DNA from: Allobosea lupini
Lineage (GTDB): Bacteria > Pseudomonadota > Alphaproteobacteria > Rhizobiales > Beijerinckiaceae
NCBI RefSeq assembly: GCF_900109525.1
Contig: NZ_FOAN01000006.1
Location: 248,001 to 312,000, forward strand
Length of the DNA: 64,000 nucleotides
Reading direction: 5' to 3'
The notes beneath the pieces are model-generated. The model did no database searches. It was not told the DNA's origin and saw only the letters and a program-made list of their open reading frames with translations. Below, piece by piece: positions 45,949 through 55,410 of this stretch. Every line of letters begins with the position of its first letter. The first letter of the stretch is position 1. The translations under genes were made by a program, and so were the position numbers.

Positions 45949-45975
45949 AAAGGGGCCGCAACAGCGGCCCCTTTT
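45949..45975 (+). terminator. rho-independent terminator
   Basis: Stem AGGGGCCGC (45951-45959) with GCGGCCCCT (45964-45972) and loop AACA, flanked by AA before and TTT after, so the stem extends by two or three A-T pairs and ends in a T run. It lies 20 bases after the small secreted protein gene. Confidence 0.85.
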
Positions 45976-46089
45976 CGTCGTGCCTATCGGAAATCCCGGA
46001 AATCTGGGAAGACTGCGCGCAGCGCGCCACATGGAGCGAGAGTCGAACCGGAGCCGGCGCCTGTCCATGGAAACGCCTGAGATGCGGCC

Positions 46090-47004
46090 ATGATCATCCG
46101 CCAGCTCGTCTATCTCGACGCGCTCGCGCGTGAAAAACACTTCCGCAAGGCGGCCGAGGCCTGCCATGTCTCGCAACCGACGCTCTCGGCCGCGATCGTC
46201 CAGCTCGAGGAAGAGCTCGGCGTGCTGATCGTCGAACGCGGCCGGCGCTTCCAAGGGCTGACCAAGGAGGGCGAGGCGGTGCTCGCCCATGCCCGGCGCA
46301 TCCTCGCCGAGGCCGACATGATGAAGGAGTCGATCGCGGAGCTGCGCGAGGGCATCAGCGGCCGCATCCGGCTCGGCGCGATCCCGACCGCCCTGCCCAT
46401 GATCGCGCACATCACCGCGCCGTTCTCCTCGCGCTATCCCGAAGTGTCGCTCACGGTGCTGTCGCTGACCTCGGCCGAGATCCAGCAGCGCATCGACGAT
46501 TTCGAGCTCGATGTCGGCCTGACCTATCTCGACAACGAACCGCTCGACCGGGTGATCTCCAAGCCGATCTATCTGGAATCCTACGTGCTGCTGACGCGCG
46601 AGGACGGCGAATTCGGCCAACGTGACACCATCACCTGGGCGGAAGCGGCCGAGCTCAAGCTCTGCCTGCTCACCACCGACATGCAGAACCGGCGCATCAT
46701 CGACGGCATCTTCCGCTCGGTCGGGGCGGCGCCGCGGCCGGCGATCGAGACCAATTCGATCTTCAACCTCTGCTCCCATGCCGGCATCCAGGGCGTTTCC
46801 AGTATCGTCTCGATCCAGCTGCTCGAATTCTTCGGCGTGCCGATCGGCACCAAGGCGCTGCCTTTGGTCGAGCCGGCGGCGCAGCGCACGATCGGCCTCA
46901 TTGTCGCCGACCGGCAGCCTTTCGCACCGCTGGCGCGCAACCTGCTGATGATGACGCGCCCGGTCGCCGAGGCCGCGCTCCCGAGGCGGCCGATCGTACG
47001 ATAG
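46090..47004 (+). CDS. LysR family transcriptional regulator, likely of the fds operon
   Basis: A 304-residue regulator. Residues 1-60 form the winged helix (FRKAAEACHVSQPTLSAAIV, LEEELGVLIVERGRRFQGLT), and residues 90-295 are the effector-binding domain (GRIRLGAIPTALPMIAHITA; ALPLVEPAAQRTIGLIVADR). It is on the same strand and 227 bases upstream of fdsG, with three T-N11-A boxes between them; the stop codon itself lies inside the first box. This is the standard position of the formate dehydrogenase regulator FdsR in related bacteria. The effector could be formate, but that is inferred. Confidence 0.85.
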   Translation: MIIRQLVYLDALAREKHFRKAAEACHVSQPTLSAAIVQLEEELGVLIVERGRRFQGLTKEGEAVLAHARRILAEADMMKESIAELREGISGRIRLGAIPTALPMIAHITAPFSSRYPEVSLTVLSLTSAEIQQRIDDFELDVGLTYLDNEPLDRVISKPIYLESYVLLTREDGEFGQRDTITWAEAAELKLCLLTTDMQNRRIIDGIFRSVGAAPRPAIETNSIFNLCSHAGIQGVSSIVSIQLLEFFGVPIGTKALPLVEPAAQRTIGLIVADRQPFAPLARNLLMMTRPVAEAALPRRPIVR

Positions 47005-47017
47005 CCCTGCCCTATCG
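46999..47017. promoter_or_regulatory. LysR-type box 1 (fds region)
   Basis: CGATAG (46999-47004), seven bases, CTATCG (47012-47017): a perfect inverted repeat in the T-N11-A form. It overlaps the stop codon of the LysR gene. Confidence 0.65.
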
Positions 47018-47055
47018 CAGCGCAGCGTAGGCTTTTTGCGCATCGCAAAGACACG

Positions 47056-47074
47056 CGATAATCGATGCTTATCG
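47056..47074. promoter_or_regulatory. LysR-type box 2 (fds region)
   Basis: CGATAA (47056-47061), seven bases, TTATCG (47069-47074): a perfect inverted repeat with the same arm length, spacer and T-N11-A layout as box 1. Confidence 0.65.
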
Positions 47075-47124
47075 GCCAGATCGCGCTATGCTCATCCGAT
47101 CCCATCCACGCGCCCGTCATTTTT

Positions 47125-47141
47125 GATAGACTTTACCTATC
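47125..47141. promoter_or_regulatory. LysR-type box 3 (fds region)
   Basis: GATAG (47125-47129), seven bases, CTATC (47137-47141): the third site of the same design, about 90 bases before the fdsG start. Its right half is within CTATCGTACG (47137-47146), the inverse of CGTACGATAG at 46995-47004 in box 1. Confidence 0.65.
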
Positions 47142-47231
47142 GTACGGTTGGAACAAACGATTTGAACCTGTTCCAAGCTTCAGGTCCAATTCCTCCAATC
47201 GAGAGCCGAACGGGCTGAAGATGGAGGAGAC

Positions 47232-47702
47232 ATGGCGGCATACCCGGCCTGGGACGAAGATGGCGCTCGCCTGATCATCGCAGGGCTTTCGCATCTCGAA
47301 GGAGCGGCCTTGCCGATCCTGCATGCGCTGCAGGACGAGTTCGGCTATGTCGATCCCAAGGCCGTGCCGCTGATCGCCGACGCGCTCAACCTGTCGCGGG
47401 CCGATGTGCACGGCACCATCTCCTTCTATCACGACTTCCGCACCGCCCCGCCGCCGCGCCGGATCGTCAAGCTCTGCCGGGCCGAAGCCTGCCAGGCGCT
47501 CGGCTGCGAAACGCTTGCACAGGACCTGGCGCGCGACCACGGCATCGTCGTCGATGCTCACGCCCGCAGCCAGGACGCGGTGGTCGAGACCGTCTATTGC
47601 CTCGGCAACTGCGCGCTCGGCCCCTCCGCCCTGGTCGAGGGCGAGCTGATCGGCCGGGTCGATGCCAACAGCGTCGCGGCGCTCTGTGGAGCCCGGCAAT
47701 GA
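47232..47702 (+). CDS. fdsG: NAD-dependent formate dehydrogenase gamma subunit FdsG
   Basis: A 156-residue thioredoxin-like [2Fe-2S] subunit, related to NuoE. The cluster ligands are in KLCRAEACQALGCETL (Cys residues near 79, 84 and 89, of which one pair is the usual CX4C) and in VYCLGNCALGPSALVEGELI (CxxxC near 120-124). It passes electrons between the Mo subunit and the flavin subunit. ATG 47232 follows GGAGG. Its stop overlaps the fdsB start. Confidence 0.92.
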   Translation: MAAYPAWDEDGARLIIAGLSHLEGAALPILHALQDEFGYVDPKAVPLIADALNLSRADVHGTISFYHDFRTAPPPRRIVKLCRAEACQALGCETLAQDLARDHGIVVDAHARSQDAVVETVYCLGNCALGPSALVEGELIGRVDANSVAALCGARQ

Positions 47703-49270
47703 GCGAGGCGATTCGTATCTTCGTGCCCGTCGACGCTGCCGCCCTCTCGGTCGGTGCGGAAGGCGTGGCGCAGGCTATCGCGAAGGAGGCTGAGGCGCGC
47801 GGCATCGCCATCGAGCTCATCCGCAACGGCTCGCGCGGCATGCTCTGGCTTGAGCCGATGGTCGAGGTCGAGACCTCAGAGGGGCGGATCGCTTATGGCC
47901 CGGTCGCGGCCAGAGACATCATCGGCCTGTTCGAGGCCGGCTTCCAGACCGGCAGCGCGCACGCCTTGCGCCTCGGCCAGGCGGAGGAGCTCGACTGGCT
48001 GAAGCGCCAGCAGCGCCTGACCTTCGCCCGGGTCGGTGTCACCGACCCGCTCTCGCTCGCCGATTATCGCGCCCATGATGGGCTGAAGGGCCTTGAGAAG
48101 GCGCTCTCGCTTACCGGCGCCGCGATCGTCGAGGAAGTCCGGGAGTCCGGCCTGCGCGGCCGCGGCGGCGCCGGCTTCCCGACCGGGATCAAGTGGAAGA
48201 CCGTCCACGACGCCAGGGCGGAGCAGAAATACATTGTCTGCAATGCCGATGAAGGCGACAGCGGCACCTTCGCCGACCGTATGCTGATCGAAGGCGATCC
48301 CTTCCTGCTGATCGAGGGCATGGCGATCGCCGCGATCGCGGTCGGTGCCACCAAGGGCTACATCTATCTGCGCTCGGAATATCCGCACGCCCACAAGGTG
48401 CTGCAGCGGGCGATCCTGAGGGCGCGCAATGCCGGCCTGCTCGGCCTATCCGTGCTCGGGTCCGGCAGGGCCTTCGAACTCGAGGTCAGACTGGGCGCCG
48501 GCGCCTATATCTGCGGCGAGGAGACCTCGCTGCTGGAGAGCCTGGAAGGCAAGCGCGCCATCGTCCGGGCCAAGCCGCCGATCCCGGCTCTGCAGGGCCT
48601 GTTCGGCCAGCCGACCCTCGTCAACAACGTGCTCTCCTTCGCCGCCGTGCCCTGGATCCTGACCCACGGCGCCAAGGCCTACGCCGATTACGGCATGGGC
48701 CGCTCGCGCGGCACGCTGCCGGTCCAGCTCGGCGGCAACGTCAGGCGCGGCGGACTGATCGAGCTCGCCTTCGGCATCCCGCTGCGCGAGATCATCGAGG
48801 ACATGGGCGGCGGCACGCTGTCGGGCCGGCCGATCCGCGCCGTGCAGGTCGGCGGCCCGCTCGGCGCGTACCTGACCGAGAAGCAGCTCGACACCCCGAT
48901 GGACTATGAGGCGCTCGCCGGCATCAAGGCGATGCTCGGCCATGGCGGCATCGTCGTCTTCGACGACAGCGTCGACATGGCCAAGCAAGCCCGTTTCGCC
49001 TTCGAGTTCTGCGCGAAGGAAAGCTGCGGCAAGTGCACGCCCTGCCGCATCGGCGCGACGCGCGGCGTCGAACTTGTCGACAGGATCGTCGCCGGAACCG
49101 AGCGGCCGAAGAACCTCGCCGTGCTGCGCGATCTCAACAAGCTGATGACCGACGCCTCGCTCTGCGCCATGGGCGGGCTCACTCCGATGCCGGTGATGAG
49201 CGCGCTCAACCATTTCTTCGAGGATTTCGACCGCCCGCCGGCTCCGAAGCTGCCGCTGGCGGCCGAGTGA
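47699..49270 (+). CDS. fdsB: NAD-dependent formate dehydrogenase beta subunit FdsB
   Basis: A 523-residue diaphorase subunit homologous to NuoF. After an N-terminal extension of about 120 residues come the FMN/NADH site (LRGRGGAGFPTGIKWKTVHD, NADEGDSGTFADRMLIEGDP), ICGEETSLLESLEGKRAIVR, and the [4Fe-4S] ligands ESCGKCTPCRIGATR near residue 443. It transfers electrons from the iron-sulphur chain to NAD+. ATG 47699 overlaps the fdsG stop. Confidence 0.93.
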   Translation: MSEAIRIFVPVDAAALSVGAEGVAQAIAKEAEARGIAIELIRNGSRGMLWLEPMVEVETSEGRIAYGPVAARDIIGLFEAGFQTGSAHALRLGQAEELDWLKRQQRLTFARVGVTDPLSLADYRAHDGLKGLEKALSLTGAAIVEEVRESGLRGRGGAGFPTGIKWKTVHDARAEQKYIVCNADEGDSGTFADRMLIEGDPFLLIEGMAIAAIAVGATKGYIYLRSEYPHAHKVLQRAILRARNAGLLGLSVLGSGRAFELEVRLGAGAYICGEETSLLESLEGKRAIVRAKPPIPALQGLFGQPTLVNNVLSFAAVPWILTHGAKAYADYGMGRSRGTLPVQLGGNVRRGGLIELAFGIPLREIIEDMGGGTLSGRPIRAVQVGGPLGAYLTEKQLDTPMDYEALAGIKAMLGHGGIVVFDDSVDMAKQARFAFEFCAKESCGKCTPCRIGATRGVELVDRIVAGTERPKNLAVLRDLNKLMTDASLCAMGGLTPMPVMSALNHFFEDFDRPPAPKLPLAAE

Positions 49271-49280
49271 GGAAACAGCG

Positions 49281-52163
49281 ATGAGCCTGACCAAGGAGAT
49301 CGATTTCGGAACGCCGATCCGGGTCGCCGAGACGACGGTGACGCTGACGATCGACGGGCAGAGCATCACGGTCCCCGCTGGCACCTCGGTGATGGCGGCG
49401 GCGATGAGCCTGGGCACCAAGATCCCCAAGCTCTGCGCCACGGATTCGCTCGAACCCTTCGGCTCATGCCGACTCTGCCTGGTCGAGATCGAGGGCCGGC
49501 GCGGCACGCCGTCCTCCTGCACCACCCCGGCCGAAGACGGCATGGTCGTGCGCACCCAGTCAGAGAACCTGTCCTCCCTGCGCAAGGGCGTGATGGAGCT
49601 CTACATCTCCGACCATCCGCTCGACTGCCTAACCTGCTCGGCCAATGGCGATTGCGAACTGCAGGACATGGCCGGCGCGGTCGGCCTGCGCGAGGTCCGC
49701 TACGGCTATGACGGCGAGAACCACGTCAAGCCGGCGACCTCCGAAGGCTACGCCAACGAGAACTGGCTGCCCAAGGACACCTCCAACCCCTATTTCACCT
49801 ATGATCCCAGCAAGTGCATCGTCTGCAATCGCTGCGTACGCGCTTGCGCCGAGGTGCAGGGCACCTTCGCGCTGACGATCGCCGGCCGCGGCTTCGACTC
49901 GCGCGTCGCCGCGGGGCCGACCGATTTCCTCGGCTCCGAATGCGTCTCCTGCGGCGCCTGCGTCCAGGCCTGCCCGACTGCAACGCTGATGGAGAACAAG
50001 GTGATCGAGCTCGGCCAGCCCGAGCATTCCAAGGTGACGACCTGCGCCTATTGCGGCGTCGGCTGCTCGTTCAAGGCCGAGATGCAGGGCGACCGCGTCG
50101 TGCGCATGGTGCCCTACAAGGGCGGCCAGGCGAATGAAGGCCACTCTTGCGTCAAGGGCCGCTTCGCGTGGGGCTATGCGACGCACAAGGACCGCATCAC
50201 CAGGCCGATGATCCGCGACGCGATCACCGATCCCTGGCGCGAGGTCTCATGGGAGGAGGCAATCAATTACGCCGCCTCGGAGTTCAAGCGCATCCAGGCC
50301 AAGTACGGCCGCGAGTCGGTCGGCGCCATCACCTCCTCGCGCTGCACCAATGAAGAGGTCTTCCTCGTCCAGAAGCTGGTGCGCGCCGCCTTGCGCAACA
50401 ACAATGTCGATACCTGCGCCCGCGTCTGCCATTCGCCGACCGGCTATGGCCTGAAGACCACGCTCGGCACCTCGGCAGGCACTCAGGATTTCAAATCGGT
50501 CGCCAAGTCCGACGTCATCATCGTCATCGGCGCCAACCCGACCGACGGCCACCCGGTCTTCGCCTCGCGCATGAAGAAGCGCCTGCGTCAGGGCGCCAGG
50601 CTGATCGTCGCCGACCCGCGCCGCATCGACCTCGTCAAGTCGCCGCACGTCAAGGCCGACCATCACCTGCAACTGAAGCCCGGCACCAATGTCGCGCTGC
50701 TCAACGCGATGTCCCATGTCGTGGTCACCGAAGGGCTGATCGCCGAGACATACGTCCGCGAGCGCTGCGACCTCGCCGATTTCGAGCTCTGGGCCCGTTT
50801 CGTCGCCGACGAGCGCAATTCGCCCGAGGTCACGGAGGAGTTCACCGGCGTGCCGGCGGCCGATGTCCGCGCCGCGGCGCGGCTCTATGCCACCGGCGGC
50901 AACGGCGCGATCTATTATGGCCTCGGGGTGACCGAGCATAGCCAGGGCTCGACCACGGTGATGGCGATGGCGAACCTTGCCATGGCAACCGGAAACATCG
51001 GCCGAGACGGCGTCGGCATCAATCCGCTGCGCGGGCAGAACAATGTCCAGGGAGCCTGCGACATGGGTTCCTTCCCGCACGAGTTCACCGGCTATCGCCA
51101 CGTCGCCGACGATGCGACCCGGCAGGTCTTCGAGATGATGTGGGGCGTGCCGCTCGACGCCGAGCAGGGCCTGCGCATCCCCAACATGCTGGACGAGGCC
51201 GTCGGCGGCAGCTTCAAGGGGCTCTACGTCCAGGGCGAGGACATCGCCCAGTCCGACCCGAACACCCAGCACGTCACCGCCGGTCTCGCCGCGATGGAGT
51301 GCGTCGTCGTCCAGGACCTGTTCCTGAACGAGACGGCGAAATACGCCCATGTCTTCCTGCCGGGCTCCTCCTTCCTGGAGAAGGACGGCACCTTCACCAA
51401 TGCCGAGCGCCGCATCAACCGCGTCCGCCAGGTGATGGCGCCGCTGTCGGGCAAATCGGAATGGCAGGCGACGATCGATCTCTCGCGGGCGCTCGGCTAC
51501 GAGATGGCCTATGGCCATCCCAGCGAGATCATGGACGAGATCGCCAGGCTCACGCCGAGCTTCGCCGGGGTGAGCTACGACAAGCTCGAGAAGCTCGGCT
51601 CGGTGCAGTGGCCCTGCAACGACAAGGCCCCGGCCGGCACGCCCCTGATGCATGTCGACCGCTTCGTGCGCGGCAAGGGCAAGTTCATGATCACGGACTA
51701 CGTGCCGACGCAGGAGCGCACCGGCCCGCGCTATCCGCTGATCCTGACCACCGGGCGCATCCTCTCGCAATACAATGTCGGCGCGCAGACCAGGCGGACG
51801 CAGAACCAGGCCTGGCACGACGAGGACATGCTGGAAATCCACCCCTTCGACGCCGAGAGCCGCGGCATCAAGGACGGCGATCTCGTCGCGCTCGCCAGTC
51901 GCTCCGGCGACATCTCGCTGCGCGCCGAGATCACCGAGCGGGTGCAGCCGGGCGTGGTCTACACCACCTTCCACCACGCCGCGACCGGCGCCAACGTCAT
52001 CACCACCGACTATTCCGACTGGGCGACGAACTGCCCGGAATACAAGGTCACGGCGGTCGAGGTCCGCAGGACGAACTATTACTCCGAATGGCAGGAGCGC
52101 AATCGCGAACAGGATGTCTCGCTGCGCCTGATCGCGGGGCGCTTGCCCGATGCCGCGGAATAG
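49281..52163 (+). CDS. fdsA: NAD-dependent formate dehydrogenase alpha subunit FdsA
   Basis: A 960-residue molybdenum (or tungsten) enzyme that oxidises formate to CO2. N-terminal NuoG-like [2Fe-2S] and [4Fe-4S] ligands: LCATDSLEPFGSCRLCLVEI, HPLDCLTCSANGDCELQ, CIVCNRCVRACAEVQG, CVSCGACVQACPTATL. The catalytic domain starts with TTCAYCGVGCSFKAEM and has the metal-ligand Cys in DTCARVCHSPTGYGLKTTLG near residue 379, which is Cys rather than Sec. It ends with the dinucleotide-binding C-terminal domain (QAWHDEDMLEIHPFDAESRG). Ten bases separate it from fdsB. Confidence 0.95.
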   Translation: MSLTKEIDFGTPIRVAETTVTLTIDGQSITVPAGTSVMAAAMSLGTKIPKLCATDSLEPFGSCRLCLVEIEGRRGTPSSCTTPAEDGMVVRTQSENLSSLRKGVMELYISDHPLDCLTCSANGDCELQDMAGAVGLREVRYGYDGENHVKPATSEGYANENWLPKDTSNPYFTYDPSKCIVCNRCVRACAEVQGTFALTIAGRGFDSRVAAGPTDFLGSECVSCGACVQACPTATLMENKVIELGQPEHSKVTTCAYCGVGCSFKAEMQGDRVVRMVPYKGGQANEGHSCVKGRFAWGYATHKDRITRPMIRDAITDPWREVSWEEAINYAASEFKRIQAKYGRESVGAITSSRCTNEEVFLVQKLVRAALRNNNVDTCARVCHSPTGYGLKTTLGTSAGTQDFKSVAKSDVIIVIGANPTDGHPVFASRMKKRLRQGARLIVADPRRIDLVKSPHVKADHHLQLKPGTNVALLNAMSHVVVTEGLIAETYVRERCDLADFELWARFVADERNSPEVTEEFTGVPAADVRAAARLYATGGNGAIYYGLGVTEHSQGSTTVMAMANLAMATGNIGRDGVGINPLRGQNNVQGACDMGSFPHEFTGYRHVADDATRQVFEMMWGVPLDAEQGLRIPNMLDEAVGGSFKGLYVQGEDIAQSDPNTQHVTAGLAAMECVVVQDLFLNETAKYAHVFLPGSSFLEKDGTFTNAERRINRVRQVMAPLSGKSEWQATIDLSRALGYEMAYGHPSEIMDEIARLTPSFAGVSYDKLEKLGSVQWPCNDKAPAGTPLMHVDRFVRGKGKFMITDYVPTQERTGPRYPLILTTGRILSQYNVGAQTRRTQNQAWHDEDMLEIHPFDAESRGIKDGDLVALASRSGDISLRAEITERVQPGVVYTTFHHAATGANVITTDYSDWATNCPEYKVTAVEVRRTNYYSEWQERNREQDVSLRLIAGRLPDAAE

Positions 52164-52995
52164 CCCGCCCGCCCAGCCGCCGGCGAGCCACGCGGTCCAG
52201 GTCCGGATCGTGCGTTTCAGCTCGGACGATCACGAGACTGCAGCGAGCGCCGAAGTCGCGGTCGAAGCACCCGTCAACATCGTCTATGGCACCATGCCCT
52301 ATGCGGTGATGATGGCGACGCCGTCCGACCTGGAGGATTTCGTCGCCGGCTTCAGCCTGACCGAGGGCATCGTTCGCAACGTCGACGAGATCAGAGGGAT
52401 TACTGTCGCCCCGCAGCAGAACGGCATCGTCGTCAGCCTCGCGCTGGCGCCCGGCCGCTTCCGCGAACACCTCGCCCGCCGCCGCAACCTCTCGGGTCGG
52501 ACCTCCTGCGGCCTCTGCGGCGTCGAGGCGCTCGCCGACCTGCCGACGGCGGAAGCGCGCGCGGCGACGGCGATACCGATCGCGCCTGCGGCGATCGGCG
52601 CGGCGCTCGGCGCGCTCGAACGCCAGCAACCGCTGCACCGCCTGACCCGCTCGGTCCATGCCGCCGCCTGGTGCGACCGCGATGGCGCGATCCTGGCGGT
52701 GCGCGAGGATGTCGGCCGGCACAACGCCCTGGACAAGCTGATCGGCGCCCGCCTGCGCGCCGGCCACGATGCCAGTGACGGCTTCGTGCTGGTCACCAGC
52801 CGCGCCTCCTTCGAGATGGTCGAGAAGGCAGCGATCTTCGGGGCCGGCGCGCTGGTCTCGATCTCGGCACCGACCTCGCTGGCGATCGAGCGGGCGAATG
52901 CGCTCGGCCTGACCCTGGTCTGCATCGCCCGGGCCGATTCCGCGACCGTCTTCGCCGGGCGCCTCGCCGAGAGCGTGGAGAGCGTCGCGAGATGA
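52150..52995 (+). CDS. fdhD: formate dehydrogenase accessory sulfurtransferase FdhD
   Basis: A 281-residue protein that delivers sulphur to the Mo cofactor of formate dehydrogenases. The redox-active pair is in RTSCGLCGVEAL near residues 116-127; the fold motifs are MPYAVMMATPSDLEDFVAGF, VHAAAWCDRDGAILAVREDV then GRHNALDKLIG and LVTSRASFEMVEKAAIFGAG. It overlaps the end of fdsA by 14 bases in another frame, an arrangement that keeps the maturation factor coupled to the enzyme. Confidence 0.92.
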   Translation: MPRNSPPAQPPASHAVQVRIVRFSSDDHETAASAEVAVEAPVNIVYGTMPYAVMMATPSDLEDFVAGFSLTEGIVRNVDEIRGITVAPQQNGIVVSLALAPGRFREHLARRRNLSGRTSCGLCGVEALADLPTAEARAATAIPIAPAAIGAALGALERQQPLHRLTRSVHAAAWCDRDGAILAVREDVGRHNALDKLIGARLRAGHDASDGFVLVTSRASFEMVEKAAIFGAGALVSISAPTSLAIERANALGLTLVCIARADSATVFAGRLAESVESVAR

Positions 52996-53261
52996 TCGAG
53001 ATGAAGAGCAACGAGGCGATAACCCAGGATCACGCCAGCGAGCATTTGGCCAAGCTCGCCTTCATGGCGAACCAGATCGGCGATTTCTTCAAGTCCTATC
53101 CCGAGGCCGAGGCCATCGCTTCGATCGCCGACCACATCAACCAGTTCTGGACGAAGCGCATGCGCGAGGAGTTCCGCACCGGCTTCGAAAGGGACGCGTC
53201 AGCACTGTCGCCACTGGTGCGGCAGGTGCGGGACAAGGTCAGGCCAGCGCCGGCAGCCTGA
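52992..53261 (+). CDS. fdsD: formate dehydrogenase delta subunit FdsD
   Basis: An 89-residue protein with the family core LAKLAFMANQIGDFFKSYPE and IADHINQFWTKRMREEF. It is a small assembly or stability subunit of FdsABGD. The start overlaps the fdhD stop by four bases. It ends the fds operon. Confidence 0.88.
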   Translation: MIEMKSNEAITQDHASEHLAKLAFMANQIGDFFKSYPEAEAIASIADHINQFWTKRMREEFRTGFERDASALSPLVRQVRDKVRPAPAA

Positions 53262-53287
53262 GCCTTCCACTCACGCCACAGGCCACT

Positions 53288-54061
<774 letters not shown>

Positions 54062-54065
54062 CCCC

Positions 54066-54710
54066 TCATTTCGCCGTCGCGGCCGCCATCTTCTGCTCGA
54101 GCTTGCGGCCCCACAGAGAGAGCGGCCAGCACAGGGCGAAATACATCGCCCCGACCACGCCAAAGACGAGCAACGGCCTGTAGATCTGGTTGGACACGAT
54201 CGTGCCGGCCCGGGTCAGCTCGATGAAGCCGACGATCGCGGCGAGCGAAGTCCCCTTGAGCAGCTGCACGAGGAAGCCGACGGTCGCCGGCAGGGACAAT
54301 TTGAAGGCCTGCGGCATGATCACGTCGACCATGCGGCTGCGGGCGGGCAGGCCGAGCGCATCGGCGGCCTCGCTCTGGCCGCGTGGCACCGCCTGGATCG
54401 CGCCGCGCCAGATCTCGCCGAGGAAGGCCGAGGCATGCGCCGTCAGCGCCACCGAGACGGCGGCCCAGGCCGGGACGTCGAAACCAAGCAGGGGCAGCCC
54501 GAAATAGGCGACGAACAACTGCATCAGCAGCGGCGTGCCCTGGAACAGGCCGATCCAGCCGATCGCCGGAATCCGCAGCCAGGGCGATGCCGAGACCCGC
54601 ATCAGCGCGACGATGACGCCGAAGACGATGCCGCCGGCAAAGCCGATTGCGGCCAGCAGCAGAGTCCAGAGCAGGCCCTGCAGGAGATAGGTGAGTTCGA
54701 GGATGCCCAT
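54066..54710 (-). CDS. amino-acid-type ABC permease 2
   Basis: A 214-residue permease with about five hydrophobic segments ([40 protein letters not shown]) and the EAA loop [20 protein letters not shown] near 121-140. It lies 10 bases after the other permease gene and four before the ATPase gene, so the three are one unit. Confidence 0.87.
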   Translation of the reverse strand: MGILELTYLLQGLLWTLLLAAIGFAGGIVFGVIVALMRVSASPWLRIPAIGWIGLFQGTPLLMQLFVAYFGLPLLGFDVPAWAAVSVALTAHASAFLGEIWRGAIQAVPRGQSEAADALGLPARSRMVDVIMPQAFKLSLPATVGFLVQLLKGTSLAAIVGFIELTRAGTIVSNQIYRPLLVFGVVGAMYFALCWPLSLWGRKLEQKMAAATAK

Positions 54711-54720
54711 TCCGCCCTCC

Positions 54721-55383
54721 TCAACGCTGCGGATAGCTGAAGGCGCGCCGGCCGATCGCCGCGAGCAGCCACATCGTCACCAGCGAGATCACCAGATAGA
54801 TGCCGGTCAGGGTGAAATAGACCTCGAAGCTGCGGAAGGTTTCCGCCTCGATGCGCTGGCCGACCGAGGTCAGTTCATAGGCCGAGATCGAGGTGCAGAT
54901 CGCCGTAGTCAGCGTCAGCAGGATGAACTGGCTCGACAGTGACGGGTAGATCGCCCGCAGCGCCGGTTTCAGCACGATCAGCCGGAAGACCTCGTGCTTG
55001 TGCAGGCCGAGCGCCAGACCCGCCTCGGTCTGCCCCTTGGGCACGCTCTCGACGCCGCCGCGGATGATCTCGATCGCATAGGCGCCGCCATTGACCCCGA
55101 GCGCCAGGATCGCCGTCAGCGTCGGGTTGAGGCGGATGCCGGCGAGCGGCAGGGCGAAGAACAGGAAGAAGATCTGCACCAGGAACGGCGTGTTGCGCAC
55201 GATCTCGATGAAGGCGTTGACCAGCAGCGAGGGCAGCCGAAGTTGCATCCTCAGGATGACCACGCCGAGAACGCCGATGATCATCGCGAGCGCCATGCCT
55301 GAGAAGGCCAGGAACAGCGTTCCGACTGTGCCCAGGAGCAGCGACTGCCAGGCGCCGGTCACGACGCTGAAATCGAGTGTCAT
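54721..55383 (-). CDS. amino-acid-type ABC permease 1
   Basis: A 220-residue permease (GTVGTLFLAFSGMALAMIIG; LVNAFIEIVRNTPFLVQIFF) with the EAA loop GQTEAGLALGLHKHEVFRLI near 128-147. It would pair with permease 2 as a heterodimer in a GlnP/GltJ-like importer. Start 55383. Confidence 0.87.
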   Translation of the reverse strand: MTLDFSVVTGAWQSLLLGTVGTLFLAFSGMALAMIIGVLGVVILRMQLRLPSLLVNAFIEIVRNTPFLVQIFFLFFALPLAGIRLNPTLTAILALGVNGGAYAIEIIRGGVESVPKGQTEAGLALGLHKHEVFRLIVLKPALRAIYPSLSSQFILLTLTTAICTSISAYELTSVGQRIEAETFRSFEVYFTLTGIYLVISLVTMWLLAAIGRRAFSYPQR

Positions 55384-55410
55384 CGGTCCTCCCCAATCCC
55401 CTGTTCTTGC

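Noticed and set aside
50247..51977. 576-residue open frame antisense to fdsA
   Set aside because: Same type of GC shadow; the sense frame has all the expected cofactor motifs.
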